From positions 1 to 13,592 of the forward strand of contig CAMBWL010000014.1 in assembly GCA_945871625.1 (NCBI GenBank): 13,592 bases of DNA. Reading direction: 5' to 3'. The stretch is from Bifidobacterium breve. GTDB taxonomy: Bacteria; Actinomycetota; Acidimicrobiia; Acidimicrobiales; Ilumatobacteraceae. Of the stretch, positions 6,874-13,592 are shown one piece after another. Position 1 is the stretch's first letter. Each line of letters opens with the position of its first letter. The notes under the pieces are model-generated. The model made no database searches and had not been told where the DNA came from. It saw nothing but the letters and a program-made list of their open reading frames with translations. Both the position numbers and the translations under genes were made by a program.

Positions 6874-7388
6874 TCAGTTACGAACTTCCAGGTGTAGACG
6901 CGCGACTTATCGCGCCCTTCGGTTATTTGCCAATACAAAACCTTGCCTTGATGTTCGCCTTGAGTGAACTCTTCGATCACGGCGCCAACTTGTGGTTGAA
7001 AACTGATGATGAAGTTGCCTGGGTCAAAAACTGCAGTAGGTGGTAACTCGACCTGTGCGCCGGGTGCGGCTTGCTGGCCACCAGATGTAAGTTCGTCTAG
7101 CCGCGTGGTTGGTAGTTCTATACCATCGATGAATAAAACCGCTTCGTAGCCCTCAAAAAAGTCGACGATGATTTGTGACTGACGTAAAACTCGATCGCCA
7201 TCTGCGGGCGACATGCGTTCGACAGCATCTGGTAGTCCCGATTCGTCACGACCAGTTTGCGACGCACGAAACCCAAAAATAATCATCACTAGACCAAGTG
7301 CGATGCCAACGCTTGTAATCATTTGTTGTTTGTCAAATTTTCGTCGTGGTTGATTTGACTTTGCAGAATTTTCAGAGTTAGCTGTCAC
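6870..7388 (-). CDS. Uncharacterised membrane-anchored protein with external beta-rich domain
   Basis: The family is not recognised. The 172-residue product has a basic, Ser/Asn/Lys-rich N-terminus, one hydrophobic segment at about 23-43 (MITSVGIALGLVMIIFGF), and a polar remainder. There is no lipobox, so it is probably an N-in, C-out anchored protein. The outside part has SPADGDRVLRQS, VLFIDGIELP, then YW and VYTWKFVTD at the end, reminiscent of an Ig-like beta-sandwich in which 'P..G' opens the first strand. The GTG at 7388 sets the start. The gene is divergent from the PASTA pseudokinase with 71 bp between starts, and its stop codon is nested with the ligA stop (TTAG at 6870-6873). Being divergent from an extracellular-sensor gene makes a cell-envelope role plausible but unproven. 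Confidence 0.7.
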   Translation of the reverse strand: MTANSENSAKSNQPRRKFDKQQMITSVGIALGLVMIIFGFRASQTGRDESGLPDAVERMSPADGDRVLRQSQIIVDFFEGYEAVLFIDGIELPTTRLDELTSGGQQAAPGAQVELPPTAVFDPGNFIISFQPQVGAVIEEFTQGEHQGKVLYWQITEGRDKSRVYTWKFVTD

Positions 7389-7443
7389 ACCTATATTCTC
7401 GCCTGAAATCCTTCAGAAAACATTGCTTCGGCTATATGACTAG

Positions 7444-7449
7444 TAGTTT
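7444..7449 (+). promoter_or_regulatory. Candidate -10 element for the PASTA pseudokinase gene
   Basis: TAGTTT stands 10 nt before the ATG at 7460. TTGCTT at 7423-7428 could be a -35 but the spacer would be a short 15 nt. If real, transcription would begin about 3 nt before the ATG. The 71-bp divergent gap holds nothing else I can name. Confidence 0.28.
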
Positions 7450-7459
7450 TATAGGCGTA

Positions 7460-9376
7460 ATGATCGATCCAGAAGCCCTGATTGGTGAGGTTCTTGTTGG
7501 GCGGTATCGCATCGAATCTCTGTTGAGCGATCGTGCCGCGGTGACAAGGGTCTATGACGCGCAAGACCTGCGGCACTCCAAAAAGGTTTCGATTCGAGTC
7601 ACACCAACCGCCTCGTTAATCGACTTGGATGCGGGTCTCGGCGACGAGCGAAGTGCACTTGATTCATTTAAAGCGACGATGCAGCAGTTGTATGCGATGA
7701 ATCACCCGACCCTCGTTTGCATCGACGACTGGGGCGACACGATGATTGACGACGTCCGTCATGCTTTTAGTGTCACACAATTTTTCGGACAAGGAACTCT
7801 GCGCGAATTTCTTGACAGAGGACGCCGATTATCTCCGTCGCAGGCACTCGTCGTCGGTATTGACGTGTGTCGTGCGCTCCATCACGCTCATCAAAACGGT
7901 TTGACTCACGGTGACGTGCGACCCGCAAATCTAATTTTTGGTGACGATGCACGCGTTAGGCTCACGGGTCTTGGCACCAAGCGCTGGGCGAGCGCCGAGC
8001 AAATGAGCATCGAGCAAGCCAAATATGCCGCACCTGAAATTGGTTTGGGATCGGTGCCCAATTCTGCGACAGATGTTTATTCACTTGCGATCACCCTGCT
8101 TGAGTCGATATCGGGAGAGGTGCCGTTCGTTGGCGAGTCAGTGGCGATTACTTTGGCAAATCGTGTCGAAAAACTCCTACCAGTCAGTGCCGATATGGGG
8201 CCGATCGCTGCACCTATTGAGCGTGCTGGCCGACCACTTGCTGATGAGCGCGTTTCTGCACTTGAACTTGGTCAGGCCCTCGCGCAGATCGCCGACAAAA
8301 TGGCGAGACCATTGCCGATTGACACTGTCGTGTCAAAAAAGTTTGAGGATGTCATCACGCGACCTCAGCCGGTTACGCCGAGTGGACCGAAAATCGAAGT
8401 GCAAGTCGACGAACGACCCACGGCAGTTGAACCTGAAAAACAGATCGTCGTTGAATCGCCGCGCACACGACGACGATTCAAGCGAATCTTTGCGCTTGCA
8501 GGTGCTGGCGCATTGTTGATCACCGCGGTGATTGCATTCCAGTCGCTAACGACGAGCAGTTTTAGCGTGCCGAACTTGACGGGTGTTGCTGAGGCGGAGG
8601 CACGCAATTCAATCGCCACTTATGACTGGGAGTTAATTATTCGTGCCGAGCGAACAAACGATGTTGAATTTGGTTTCATAATTCGCACCGAGCCGGCAGC
8701 AGGCGCGTCATTGAAACAGGGAGATGCTCTCGTGCTGTTTGTTTCTGAGGGTGCACCCCTTGGAGTTTTGGTTGATGTCGTAGGCAAGTCGCGCGAGGTG
8801 GCGACAAAGTTGATTATGGATCAAGGTCTTTCTGTTGCTGCCGTAGATCAAGCCAGTGACAGCGTGCCGATCGGCAACGTGATTGCGTGGTCGGTTGCCA
8901 AGCAGCCCTCACTGTTGGCTGGTGATCAAGTTTTGCAAGGCACAGTGATCAACATCGTTGTTTCAAATGGTCCAGCATTGCGTCCAGTGCCGCTGATTGT
9001 CGGCATGAATCTTGACGAAGCAACTGCAGTTGTGGCCGAGTTGGGTCTCGTGCTCGGGGTCAGTGACGACAGTTTTAGCAATGAAGTCGCAATTGGATTA
9101 ATTGGCGCTCAATCGCCACCGCCAGGGCAACCGGTACCACGAGGCAGCACCGTTGTTTATTCGATCTCACTTGGCCCTGATTTAGTTGAACTACCGAACA
9201 TTGTCGGCATTAATTTTATTGATGCTGAGAAGCGACTTTTAGAGGCCGGTTTTGTTGTCGGCCAGGTTTCGGGGCGAAAGTCGTATCGGATGAAGAGTGC
9301 GTCGGTTAAAGGCGTGGCTGTCAACAACGGTGACAAGGTGCTGCGCGGTTCGGCGATCGACATGGTCTTCCCGTGA
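7460..9376 (+). CDS. PASTA-domain receptor pseudokinase (PknB/StkP-like architecture, degenerate kinase domain)
   Basis: The 638-residue protein has a cytoplasmic Ser/Thr-kinase fold (about 14-275), a charged linker, one transmembrane helix (about 343-363, after RTRRRFKR) and four external PASTA modules starting near residues 367, 434, 508 and 576. PASTA modules bind peptidoglycan fragments in PknB and StkP. The kinase part looks inactive: the Gly-rich loop is LLSDRAAVTRVY with no glycine, the VAIK Lys is Arg46 (VSIRV), the alpha-C Glu aligns with Ala, HRD reads HGD (150-152) followed by Arg154, and DFG reads GLG (170-172). Asp152, Asn157 and the APE motif remain. It may bind partners or nucleotide rather than phosphorylate. 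ATG 7460 gives MIDPEALIGEVLVGRYRI; ATG 7436 is an alternative adding eight residues. An MFS gene follows after 7 bp. Confidence 0.9.
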   Translation: MIDPEALIGEVLVGRYRIESLLSDRAAVTRVYDAQDLRHSKKVSIRVTPTASLIDLDAGLGDERSALDSFKATMQQLYAMNHPTLVCIDDWGDTMIDDVRHAFSVTQFFGQGTLREFLDRGRRLSPSQALVVGIDVCRALHHAHQNGLTHGDVRPANLIFGDDARVRLTGLGTKRWASAEQMSIEQAKYAAPEIGLGSVPNSATDVYSLAITLLESISGEVPFVGESVAITLANRVEKLLPVSADMGPIAAPIERAGRPLADERVSALELGQALAQIADKMARPLPIDTVVSKKFEDVITRPQPVTPSGPKIEVQVDERPTAVEPEKQIVVESPRTRRRFKRIFALAGAGALLITAVIAFQSLTTSSFSVPNLTGVAEAEARNSIATYDWELIIRAERTNDVEFGFIIRTEPAAGASLKQGDALVLFVSEGAPLGVLVDVVGKSREVATKLIMDQGLSVAAVDQASDSVPIGNVIAWSVAKQPSLLAGDQVLQGTVINIVVSNGPALRPVPLIVGMNLDEATAVVAELGLVLGVSDDSFSNEVAIGLIGAQSPPPGQPVPRGSTVVYSISLGPDLVELPNIVGINFIDAEKRLLEAGFVVGQVSGRKSYRMKSASVKGVAVNNGDKVLRGSAIDMVFP

Positions 9377-9393
9377 GTTCAACGTGAGTTCAA
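9372..9393 (+). repeat. Perfect 11-bp tandem duplication at a stop/start junction
   Basis: CGTGAGTTCAA occurs twice in direct succession (9372-9382 and 9383-9393). Each copy contains a GTG. The first GTG (9373) overlaps the kinase stop as GTGA but runs into a TGA in the second copy after four codons. The second GTG (9384) is in frame with the transporter. Confidence 0.9.
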
Positions 9394-10901
9394 CAGGCTC
9401 AAATCGTCCAGACGAAGACATCGAAGACCGGGACAACTCATCGGATTTATCTGTTCTTGGTAGTGGTGGCGTCGATGAAGTTTCTGTTATTCCATGGTCG
9501 TTGTTATTGCGTCGCAAACTTGTGCAACGTGTCGGTGTTTCGCGGCGCAAAGCCACGCTGATCGTGTTGTTGAGTTGCGTTTTCACCGTGAGTTTCATGA
9601 TCACACTTCTCGTGGTTTCACTAAAAACTGTCGCCGACGACTTGAACAGTTCGACCAGCATCATCAGTTGGGCAATCACTGCGCCGATGTTGGCATTCGG
9701 TGTGGTCGGCCCCGCGTTCGGCAAGGTCGGTGATTTATGGGGACACAAAAGAGTTTTCGTTTGGGGATTATTCGTCGCAGGTTTGTTTGCACTGTGCACG
9801 GCAGCCGCATGGAATGCACCATCGATGATTATTTTTCGCACACTTTCTGCGGCTGGTGGCTCGGCCTTGGGGCCGGCCGCGATGGCGTACATCAACCGGA
9901 TGTTTGATCCCAGCGAGAGAGTGCGGCCACTCGGTTATTGGAGTTTCGTCACCGCGGGCGCACCAGTGATTGGTGTCGTCGCCGGTGTGCCGCTTGTTGC
10001 GTTGTTCGGGTGGCGGACGATTTTCTTGATGCAGGCACCTTTGTGCCTTGTCGGCTGTGTGGCGGCATGGTGGTTGCTCGGTGATACCGACCGTCGCAAG
10101 AATGTGAAATTTGATGTGCAAGGTGCTCTGCTTCTTGGTGCCGGCTCGGTGATGATTTTGCTGGCGATTAATCGTGGGCCGGCGTGGGGTTTTTTGTCTG
10201 GACGAACTGTCAGTGTTGCCGTAGCCGGAGTTATCGCATTGATTTTGTTCGTGCGCGTCGAGCAGCGGGTGAGTGAGCCGATGTTGCCGTTGCAATGGTT
10301 TCGCACGCGCAATGTCGCTTTCCCGATCGCGAGTCAGGCGCTGACAAATTTTGCCTACATGGGCGGCTTCATGATCGTGCCGCAGTTGCTCGAAATCGGT
10401 TTAGGTTTTTCAACGGCGCACATCGGCTGGTTGATCATCGCTCGCCCTCTTGTATTTTCTCTCGTCGCACCTTTTTCGGGGCGAATCGCAATGCAGATTG
10501 GTGAACGCAACGCTGGGGTCATCGGAGCAACCGCCGTGTTGGGTTCGATGCTCGCACTTTCACAAATTGACGTTGGATCGTCAGATCTGTTTATTGCATT
10601 TGGTTTATCGCTTTCAGGTGTCGGTCTTGGCATTGCTTCGCCGGCGCTGACTGCTTTGCTCGCAAACTCGGTGGAAGTTGCCGATCTTGGGGTGGCGAGT
10701 GCGGTTCAGCAGTTGCTCAATCAAATGGGGGCTGTGTTGGGTGCCGCGGTGATGATCGGGGTGCATCAAGCCACGATTAATTCTGGCATGGTGCAAAGTT
10801 TTTCGTATGCGCTGCTTACCGGCGCGATTTCTAGCGCAATTGGTATTTTTGCCGCCAGTGCCGTGCGTCGAACACGGGCTGTGAATAGCCAGGTCGGCTA
10901 G
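9384..10901 (+). CDS. MFS exporter, DHA2 (EmrB/QacA-like) 14-helix type
   Basis: The 505-residue protein has a hydrophilic, acidic N-terminus (about 60 residues, rich in Asp, Glu and Ser) and then about fourteen hydrophobic segments, the layout of proton-driven drug:H+ antiporter 2 exporters. Motif A is recognisable as GKVGDLWGHKRVF (about 113-125) after helix 2. The helix 5 region carries TAGAPVIGVVAGVPL followed by FGWRTIFLMQAP, the typical DHA2 stretch. The substrate cannot be read from sequence. GTG 9384 was chosen as the first in-frame start after the kinase stop, inside the 11-bp duplication; no strong Shine-Dalgarno precedes it, and an upstream start would overlap the kinase gene heavily. 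Its position 7 bp after the pseudokinase suggests one operon and perhaps a shared envelope role. The convergent pyrF gene begins 2 bp beyond. Confidence 0.88.
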   Translation: MSSTGSNRPDEDIEDRDNSSDLSVLGSGGVDEVSVIPWSLLLRRKLVQRVGVSRRKATLIVLLSCVFTVSFMITLLVVSLKTVADDLNSSTSIISWAITAPMLAFGVVGPAFGKVGDLWGHKRVFVWGLFVAGLFALCTAAAWNAPSMIIFRTLSAAGGSALGPAAMAYINRMFDPSERVRPLGYWSFVTAGAPVIGVVAGVPLVALFGWRTIFLMQAPLCLVGCVAAWWLLGDTDRRKNVKFDVQGALLLGAGSVMILLAINRGPAWGFLSGRTVSVAVAGVIALILFVRVEQRVSEPMLPLQWFRTRNVAFPIASQALTNFAYMGGFMIVPQLLEIGLGFSTAHIGWLIIARPLVFSLVAPFSGRIAMQIGERNAGVIGATAVLGSMLALSQIDVGSSDLFIAFGLSLSGVGLGIASPALTALLANSVEVADLGVASAVQQLLNQMGAVLGAAVMIGVHQATINSGMVQSFSYALLTGAISSAIGIFAASAVRRTRAVNSQVG

Positions 10902-10916
10902 TTCTAATTGTTTTTT
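10882..10916 (+). terminator. Possible intrinsic terminator after the MFS gene
   Basis: TAGCC (10886-10890) and GGCTA (10896-10900) form a 5-bp stem with a 5-nt loop. It can be extended by GAA/TTC across a bulged G, to 10904. A T-rich tract ending in six T (10911-10916) follows. The hairpin overlaps the MFS stop codon and the T-tract lies in the end of the convergent pyrF gene. Confidence 0.4.
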
Positions 10917-11737
10917 ATTCCTTGGTTAATCGCATCTCGCGTAGCAACTGCGACATTTCGCGCCGCAACAGCAAAGTCAGCGCCAGAACCGGCGTAAAGA
11001 ATCGCCCGCGAAGAATTGATGATCAGGCCACGTCGTGCGCCGTCAGAGGTTTTGTAAGCACCAGCACGCACTACGGCATCGATATCGCCGCCTTGGGCCC
11101 CGATACCGGGCACGAGTATCGGCATGTCGCCAACAACCTCCCGCACGCGCGCAAGTTCATCGGGATAAGTCGCACCAACTACGAGCGCACACTCACCGAT
11201 CGCACGCCACTTTGAAGCGGCAGTTCGTGCAACTCGCATATAAATAGGTTCGTCATCAACTTCGAGTGATTGAAACTCACTCGAGCCAGCGTTTGACGTT
11301 CGGCACAAGATAATCGTGCCCTTGCCCGGCGTCGTCAAAAAAGGCTCAAGGCTGTCGGTGCCAAGATATGGGTTCACGGTTACGGCATCGGCGCCATATC
11401 GGGCAAATGCTTCGCGTGCGTAAAGCGATGCAGTGTCGCCAATGTCGCCACGCTTGGCATCCAGAATCAGAACAACATTTGGAAACTGCACCCGAATGTA
11501 GTCGCAGATGTTTTCAAGCTGCTTTTCGGCACCAACGGCTGCGAAATAAGCAATCTGCGGTTTAAACGCGCAAACTAGATCGCCAGTTACATCAATGATT
11601 GATTTGCAAAACTTCTCGATTGCATCCACCGAACCGCGCATCGCAGTCGGAAATCGCCCAATATCTGGGTCGAGTCCGACACAAAGCATCGAATTGCTGC
11701 TGGCCCAAGCCGCGTCAAGTCGCCGATAAAAACTCAC
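10904..11737 (-). CDS. pyrF: Orotidine 5'-phosphate decarboxylase, type 2
   Basis: PyrF catalyses the last step of UMP synthesis, decarboxylating OMP. The product, 277 residues from GTG 11737, has the length of the type 2 family found in actinobacteria and myxobacteria, longer than the roughly 240-residue E. coli type. Key blocks are LCVGLDPD near the start, FKPQIAYFAA, the catalytic DAKRGDIGDTA with Lys95 and Asp98, VNPYLGTDSLEPF, GATYPDELA and VPGIGAQGGD. The start MSFYRRLDAAW matches the usual family beginning, so GTG 11737 is preferred. TTG 11755 would add six residues and overlap the ferredoxin gene by 11 bp. It follows the ferredoxin gene after 7 bp on the same strand, with no obvious promoter between, so co-transcription is likely. 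Confidence 0.93.
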   Translation of the reverse strand: MSFYRRLDAAWASSNSMLCVGLDPDIGRFPTAMRGSVDAIEKFCKSIIDVTGDLVCAFKPQIAYFAAVGAEKQLENICDYIRVQFPNVVLILDAKRGDIGDTASLYAREAFARYGADAVTVNPYLGTDSLEPFLTTPGKGTIILCRTSNAGSSEFQSLEVDDEPIYMRVARTAASKWRAIGECALVVGATYPDELARVREVVGDMPILVPGIGAQGGDIDAVVRAGAYKTSDGARRGLIINSSRAILYAGSGADFAVAARNVAVATRDAINQGIKNN

Positions 11738-11744
11738 GTGTTTA

Positions 11745-11936
11745 TTAGTGCTCAATTGTTATTGCGCCCGTCGGGCAAATTTCTTCGGCGGCGATCACCG
11801 ACTCGTGCAACTCGGGGCCGGGGTTGTCGTTGAGAATATACAGAAAGCCATCTTTGCGTAGTTCAAAAACTTCGGGACACATCTGCGTGCATGCACCAGT
11901 CGACGCGCAGTTATCAAAATTCACGCTGACTTTCAT
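11745..11936 (-). CDS. Small single-cluster ferredoxin, probable [3Fe-4S] type
   Basis: The 63-residue acidic protein is an electron carrier of the archaeal/actinobacterial single-cluster ferredoxin type. It resembles Pyrococcus furiosus ferredoxin in its opening (KVSV..D.C) and in the order C-x6-C-x3-CP(D/E)VFE. Cysteines are at 10, 16, 20 and 54 (EEICPTGAITIEH). The position that is the second Cys in a [4Fe-4S] motif, and Asp14 in P. furiosus, is Thr13 here. With Cys10, Cys16 and Cys54 as ligands, a [3Fe-4S] cluster is expected. Cys20 lacks the disulfide partner seen in P. furiosus. ATG 11936 is preferred to the TTG just before it. The redox partner is unknown; such ferredoxins often serve cytochromes P450, but none is in this window. 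Confidence 0.87.
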   Translation of the reverse strand: MKVSVNFDNCASTGACTQMCPEVFELRKDGFLYILNDNPGPELHESVIAAEEICPTGAITIEH

Positions 11937-11943
11937 CAAAGTG

Positions 11944-11949
11944 AGACTA
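11944..11949 (-). promoter_or_regulatory. Candidate -10 element for the ferredoxin gene
   Basis: The minus strand reads TAGTCT, then seven bases (CACTTTG), then ATG 11936, leaderless spacing for a TANNNT promoter. It lies in the 45-bp gap after leuA, so the ferredoxin and pyrF could be transcribed apart from leuA. No Shine-Dalgarno is visible. Confidence 0.35.
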
Positions 11950-11981
11950 GTTGAAATGGATAATTAGCTTGAAGGCGCCGA

Positions 11982-13592
11982 TTAGCCCGCAGAGCCTTGG
12001 CGTTCGAAAGCGCACAGCACGGCACGCAACGAAGCGGTGATCGTGCTTGGGTCAGTGCCCACACCCCAGCGCACGTTGCCCTCGCTATCGGCACCCTCGA
12101 TATATGCGACTGCCATGGCTTCTGAACCTTGGCTCAAAGCGTGTTCGACATAATCTTTGACGTCAAACACGACTTTGAATTCACCACGCAACGCATGCAC
12201 GAACGCGTCAATTGGTCCGTTGCCGACGCCGGTAAGCGTGCGCGGTGCGCCATCAACCAACATTTGTGCGCTAATTGTTGTCGAGCCTTTTGAGTCGCTG
12301 CGCATCTCGTGGCTTTCAAGTTTGAATTTCGACTCAGTGAGCAAGTATTCGCGCTCAAATGCCGCCCACATCACGTCAGGCGCAATCTCGGTGCCCGAAT
12401 CTTCGGTGATGTGTTGAATCGCTTTCGAGAACTCGACTTGCAAGCGACGCGGTAATGCAAAACCGTGCTCGGTCTGCATCACATAGGCGACGCCGCCCTT
12501 GCCCGACTGACTGTTGACACGGATCACTGCCTCATAAGTGCGACCAACATGTTTCGGGTCGATCGGCAAATATGGCACGGCCCACTTGTCGTAATCTTTT
12601 GGCAACGCATCGAGACCTTTCTTGATTGCGTCTTGATGACTGCCCGAAAACGCGGTGTAAACCAAATCGCCCGCATACGGTTGTCGCTCGGGCACCGCCA
12701 AACGATTGCAATATTCGGCATCACGACGCAATGCATCGATGTCGTTGATATCTAATCGCGGATCAATACCGTTCATGAACAAATTCATCGCCAAAGTGAT
12801 GATGTCGACGTTGCCGGTGCGTTCGCCATTGCCAAACAGTGTGCCTTCGACGCGATCGGCGCCAGCCATCACACCGAACTCGGCAGCGGCAACGGCACAG
12901 CCACGGTCGTTGTGCGGGTGCAGCGATAACACGAGTTTGTCGCGTCGTGGCACGGTGCGACCGAACCATTCGATGACATCGCCATAAACATTGGGTGAGT
13001 AGCACTCAACAGTTGCAGGCAGGTTCAAGATAATCTTGCGCTCGACGGTCGGCTCGATGACTTGCATCACCGATTCGCAAATTTCAACTGCAAAATCAGG
13101 CTCGGCCAAAGTAAAACTCTCTGGCGAATATTCGTAACGTACGGCCGTGCCAACAAGTTTGCTTTCAAGTTCGCGGCAAATTTTGGCTGCACTCGTGGCG
13201 ATCTCGACAACACCAGGCTTGTCGAGACCGAAAACGACACGACGCTGCAACGGGTTCACCGAGTTGTAGAAGTGCACGATCGCCCGTGGTGCGCCAACAA
13301 GGCAGTCGTATGTTCGCTCGAGCAACTCACGGCGGCATTGCACAAGAACCTGAATCGTCACATCTTCAGGGATCAAATCTTGTTCGATCAACAAACGCAC
13401 GAAGTCGTAATCTGGCTGACTCGCGGATGGAAAACCAACGTCGATCTCTTTGAATCCCATTTTGACGAGCGTCTTGAACATGCGCAACTTGCGCTCAGGG
13501 TCCATTGGGTCGATCAACGCTTGGTTGCCGTCACGCAAATCAACCGAGCACCACAACGGGGCCTTGTCGATGATGCGGTTCGGCCAAGTGCG
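11982..13592 (-). CDS. leuA: 2-isopropylmalate synthase LeuA (5' end outside window)
   Basis: LeuA condenses acetyl-CoA with 2-ketoisovalerate, the committed step of leucine synthesis. The frame runs in from the window edge and gives 536 residues; the true start lies beyond base 13592, and the first codons read RTWPNRIIDKAP, a family block near the N-terminus. The DRE-TIM catalytic barrel shows WCSVDLRDGNQALIDPM (the R-D pair), the metal-binding HPHNDRG and GTLFGNGERTGNVD. The linker follows (PYAGDLVYTAFSGSHQDAI), then the C-terminal LeuA_dimer regulatory domain, with SGKGGVAYVM near its start, GVGNGPIDAFVHAL, and a strand-rich end. This layout matches the long class 2 enzymes of actinobacteria and fungi, which are inhibited by leucine. 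The gene sits upstream of the ferredoxin and pyrF genes on the same strand. Confidence 0.96.
   Translation of the reverse strand, partial: RTWPNRIIDKAPLWCSVDLRDGNQALIDPMDPERKLRMFKTLVKMGFKEIDVGFPSASQPDYDFVRLLIEQDLIPEDVTIQVLVQCRRELLERTYDCLVGAPRAIVHFYNSVNPLQRRVVFGLDKPGVVEIATSAAKICRELESKLVGTAVRYEYSPESFTLAEPDFAVEICESVMQVIEPTVERKIILNLPATVECYSPNVYGDVIEWFGRTVPRRDKLVLSLHPHNDRGCAVAAAEFGVMAGADRVEGTLFGNGERTGNVDIITLAMNLFMNGIDPRLDINDIDALRRDAEYCNRLAVPERQPYAGDLVYTAFSGSHQDAIKKGLDALPKDYDKWAVPYLPIDPKHVGRTYEAVIRVNSQSGKGGVAYVMQTEHGFALPRRLQVEFSKAIQHITEDSGTEIAPDVMWAAFEREYLLTESKFKLESHEMRSDSKGSTTISAQMLVDGAPRTLTGVGNGPIDAFVHALRGEFKVVFDVKDYVEHALSQGSEAMAVAYIEGADSEGNVRWGVGTDPSTITASLRAVLCAFERQGSAG

Noticed and set aside
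7436..7459. Earlier ATG (7436) as the pseudokinase start
   Set aside because: It would add eight residues not typical of the family start; no ribosome-binding site or suitably placed hexamer precedes it. Kept only as an alternative.
7460..8290. Calling the kinase domain an active Ser/Thr kinase (PknB)
   Set aside because: Loss of the Gly-rich loop, VAIK Lys, HRD Arg and DFG Asp together argues against normal catalysis, so no pknB symbol is given.
9239..9895. 218-codon open frame on the minus strand opposite the pseudokinase end and the MFS start
   Set aside because: It covers the junction of two well-supported plus-strand genes, has a low-complexity Thr/Ser/Asn/Pro composition and no recognisable domain; it is a shadow of G/T-rich coding sequence.
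1..13592. Mobile elements, CRISPR arrays, tRNA or rRNA genes
   Set aside because: I saw no transposase or integrase reading frame, no regularly spaced repeats and no cloverleaf or rRNA-like sequence; intergenic space is too small to hide them.

Overview
The window is a gene-dense chromosomal stretch with about 50-52% G+C by eye. It carries housekeeping and conserved-hypothetical genes, and I see no phage, IS, CRISPR, tRNA or rRNA sequence. The best organism guess is an actinobacterium, perhaps class Acidimicrobiia. This rests on the iscS-mnmA-ligA neighbourhood (also found in Mycobacterium), a PASTA kinase-like receptor, actinobacterial-type PyrF and LeuA, frequent GTG/TTG starts, and TANNNT hexamers placed as if for leaderless mRNAs. 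That assignment is inference. Intergenic gaps are tiny: 2, 5, 16, 31, 45, 57 and 71 bp, with several 1-11 bp overlaps. No stretch of 300 bases lacks a gene.

Layout. (a) 1-1098, plus strand: the last 41 codons of a gene whose end looks like a MeaB/ArgK GTPase, then azlC and azlD, a two-subunit branched-chain amino acid exporter. (b) 1115-1558, minus: a small SRPBCC/START-like protein, divergent from (c) 1590-3889, plus: iscS and mnmA, coupled by a TGATG overlap. These supply persulfide sulfur and use it for tRNA wobble 2-thiouridine. (d) 3895-4749, minus: an uncharacterised six-helix membrane protein with a soluble beta-rich tail. (e) 4807-6873, plus: ligA, the NAD+-dependent DNA ligase. (f) 6870-7388, minus: an uncharacterised membrane-anchored, externally facing protein. 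(g) 7460-10901, plus: a PASTA receptor whose kinase domain has lost most catalytic residues, followed after 7 bp by a 14-helix MFS exporter. (h) 10904-13592, minus: leuA (5' end outside the window), a single-cluster ferredoxin and pyrF, all in the same direction.

The most unusual item is the PASTA pseudokinase. Its Gly-rich loop, VAIK Lys, HRD Arg and DFG Asp are all replaced, while the transmembrane helix and four PASTA modules are intact. It is paired with an MFS transporter and divergent from an unknown exported protein. A secondary pattern is a TAGYYT-type hexamer (or TAAAGT for ligA) 6-10 nt before the first codon of five transcription units, suggesting a shared -10 element and leaderless or near-leaderless transcripts. 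Everything rests on reading the sequence; no database search was possible.
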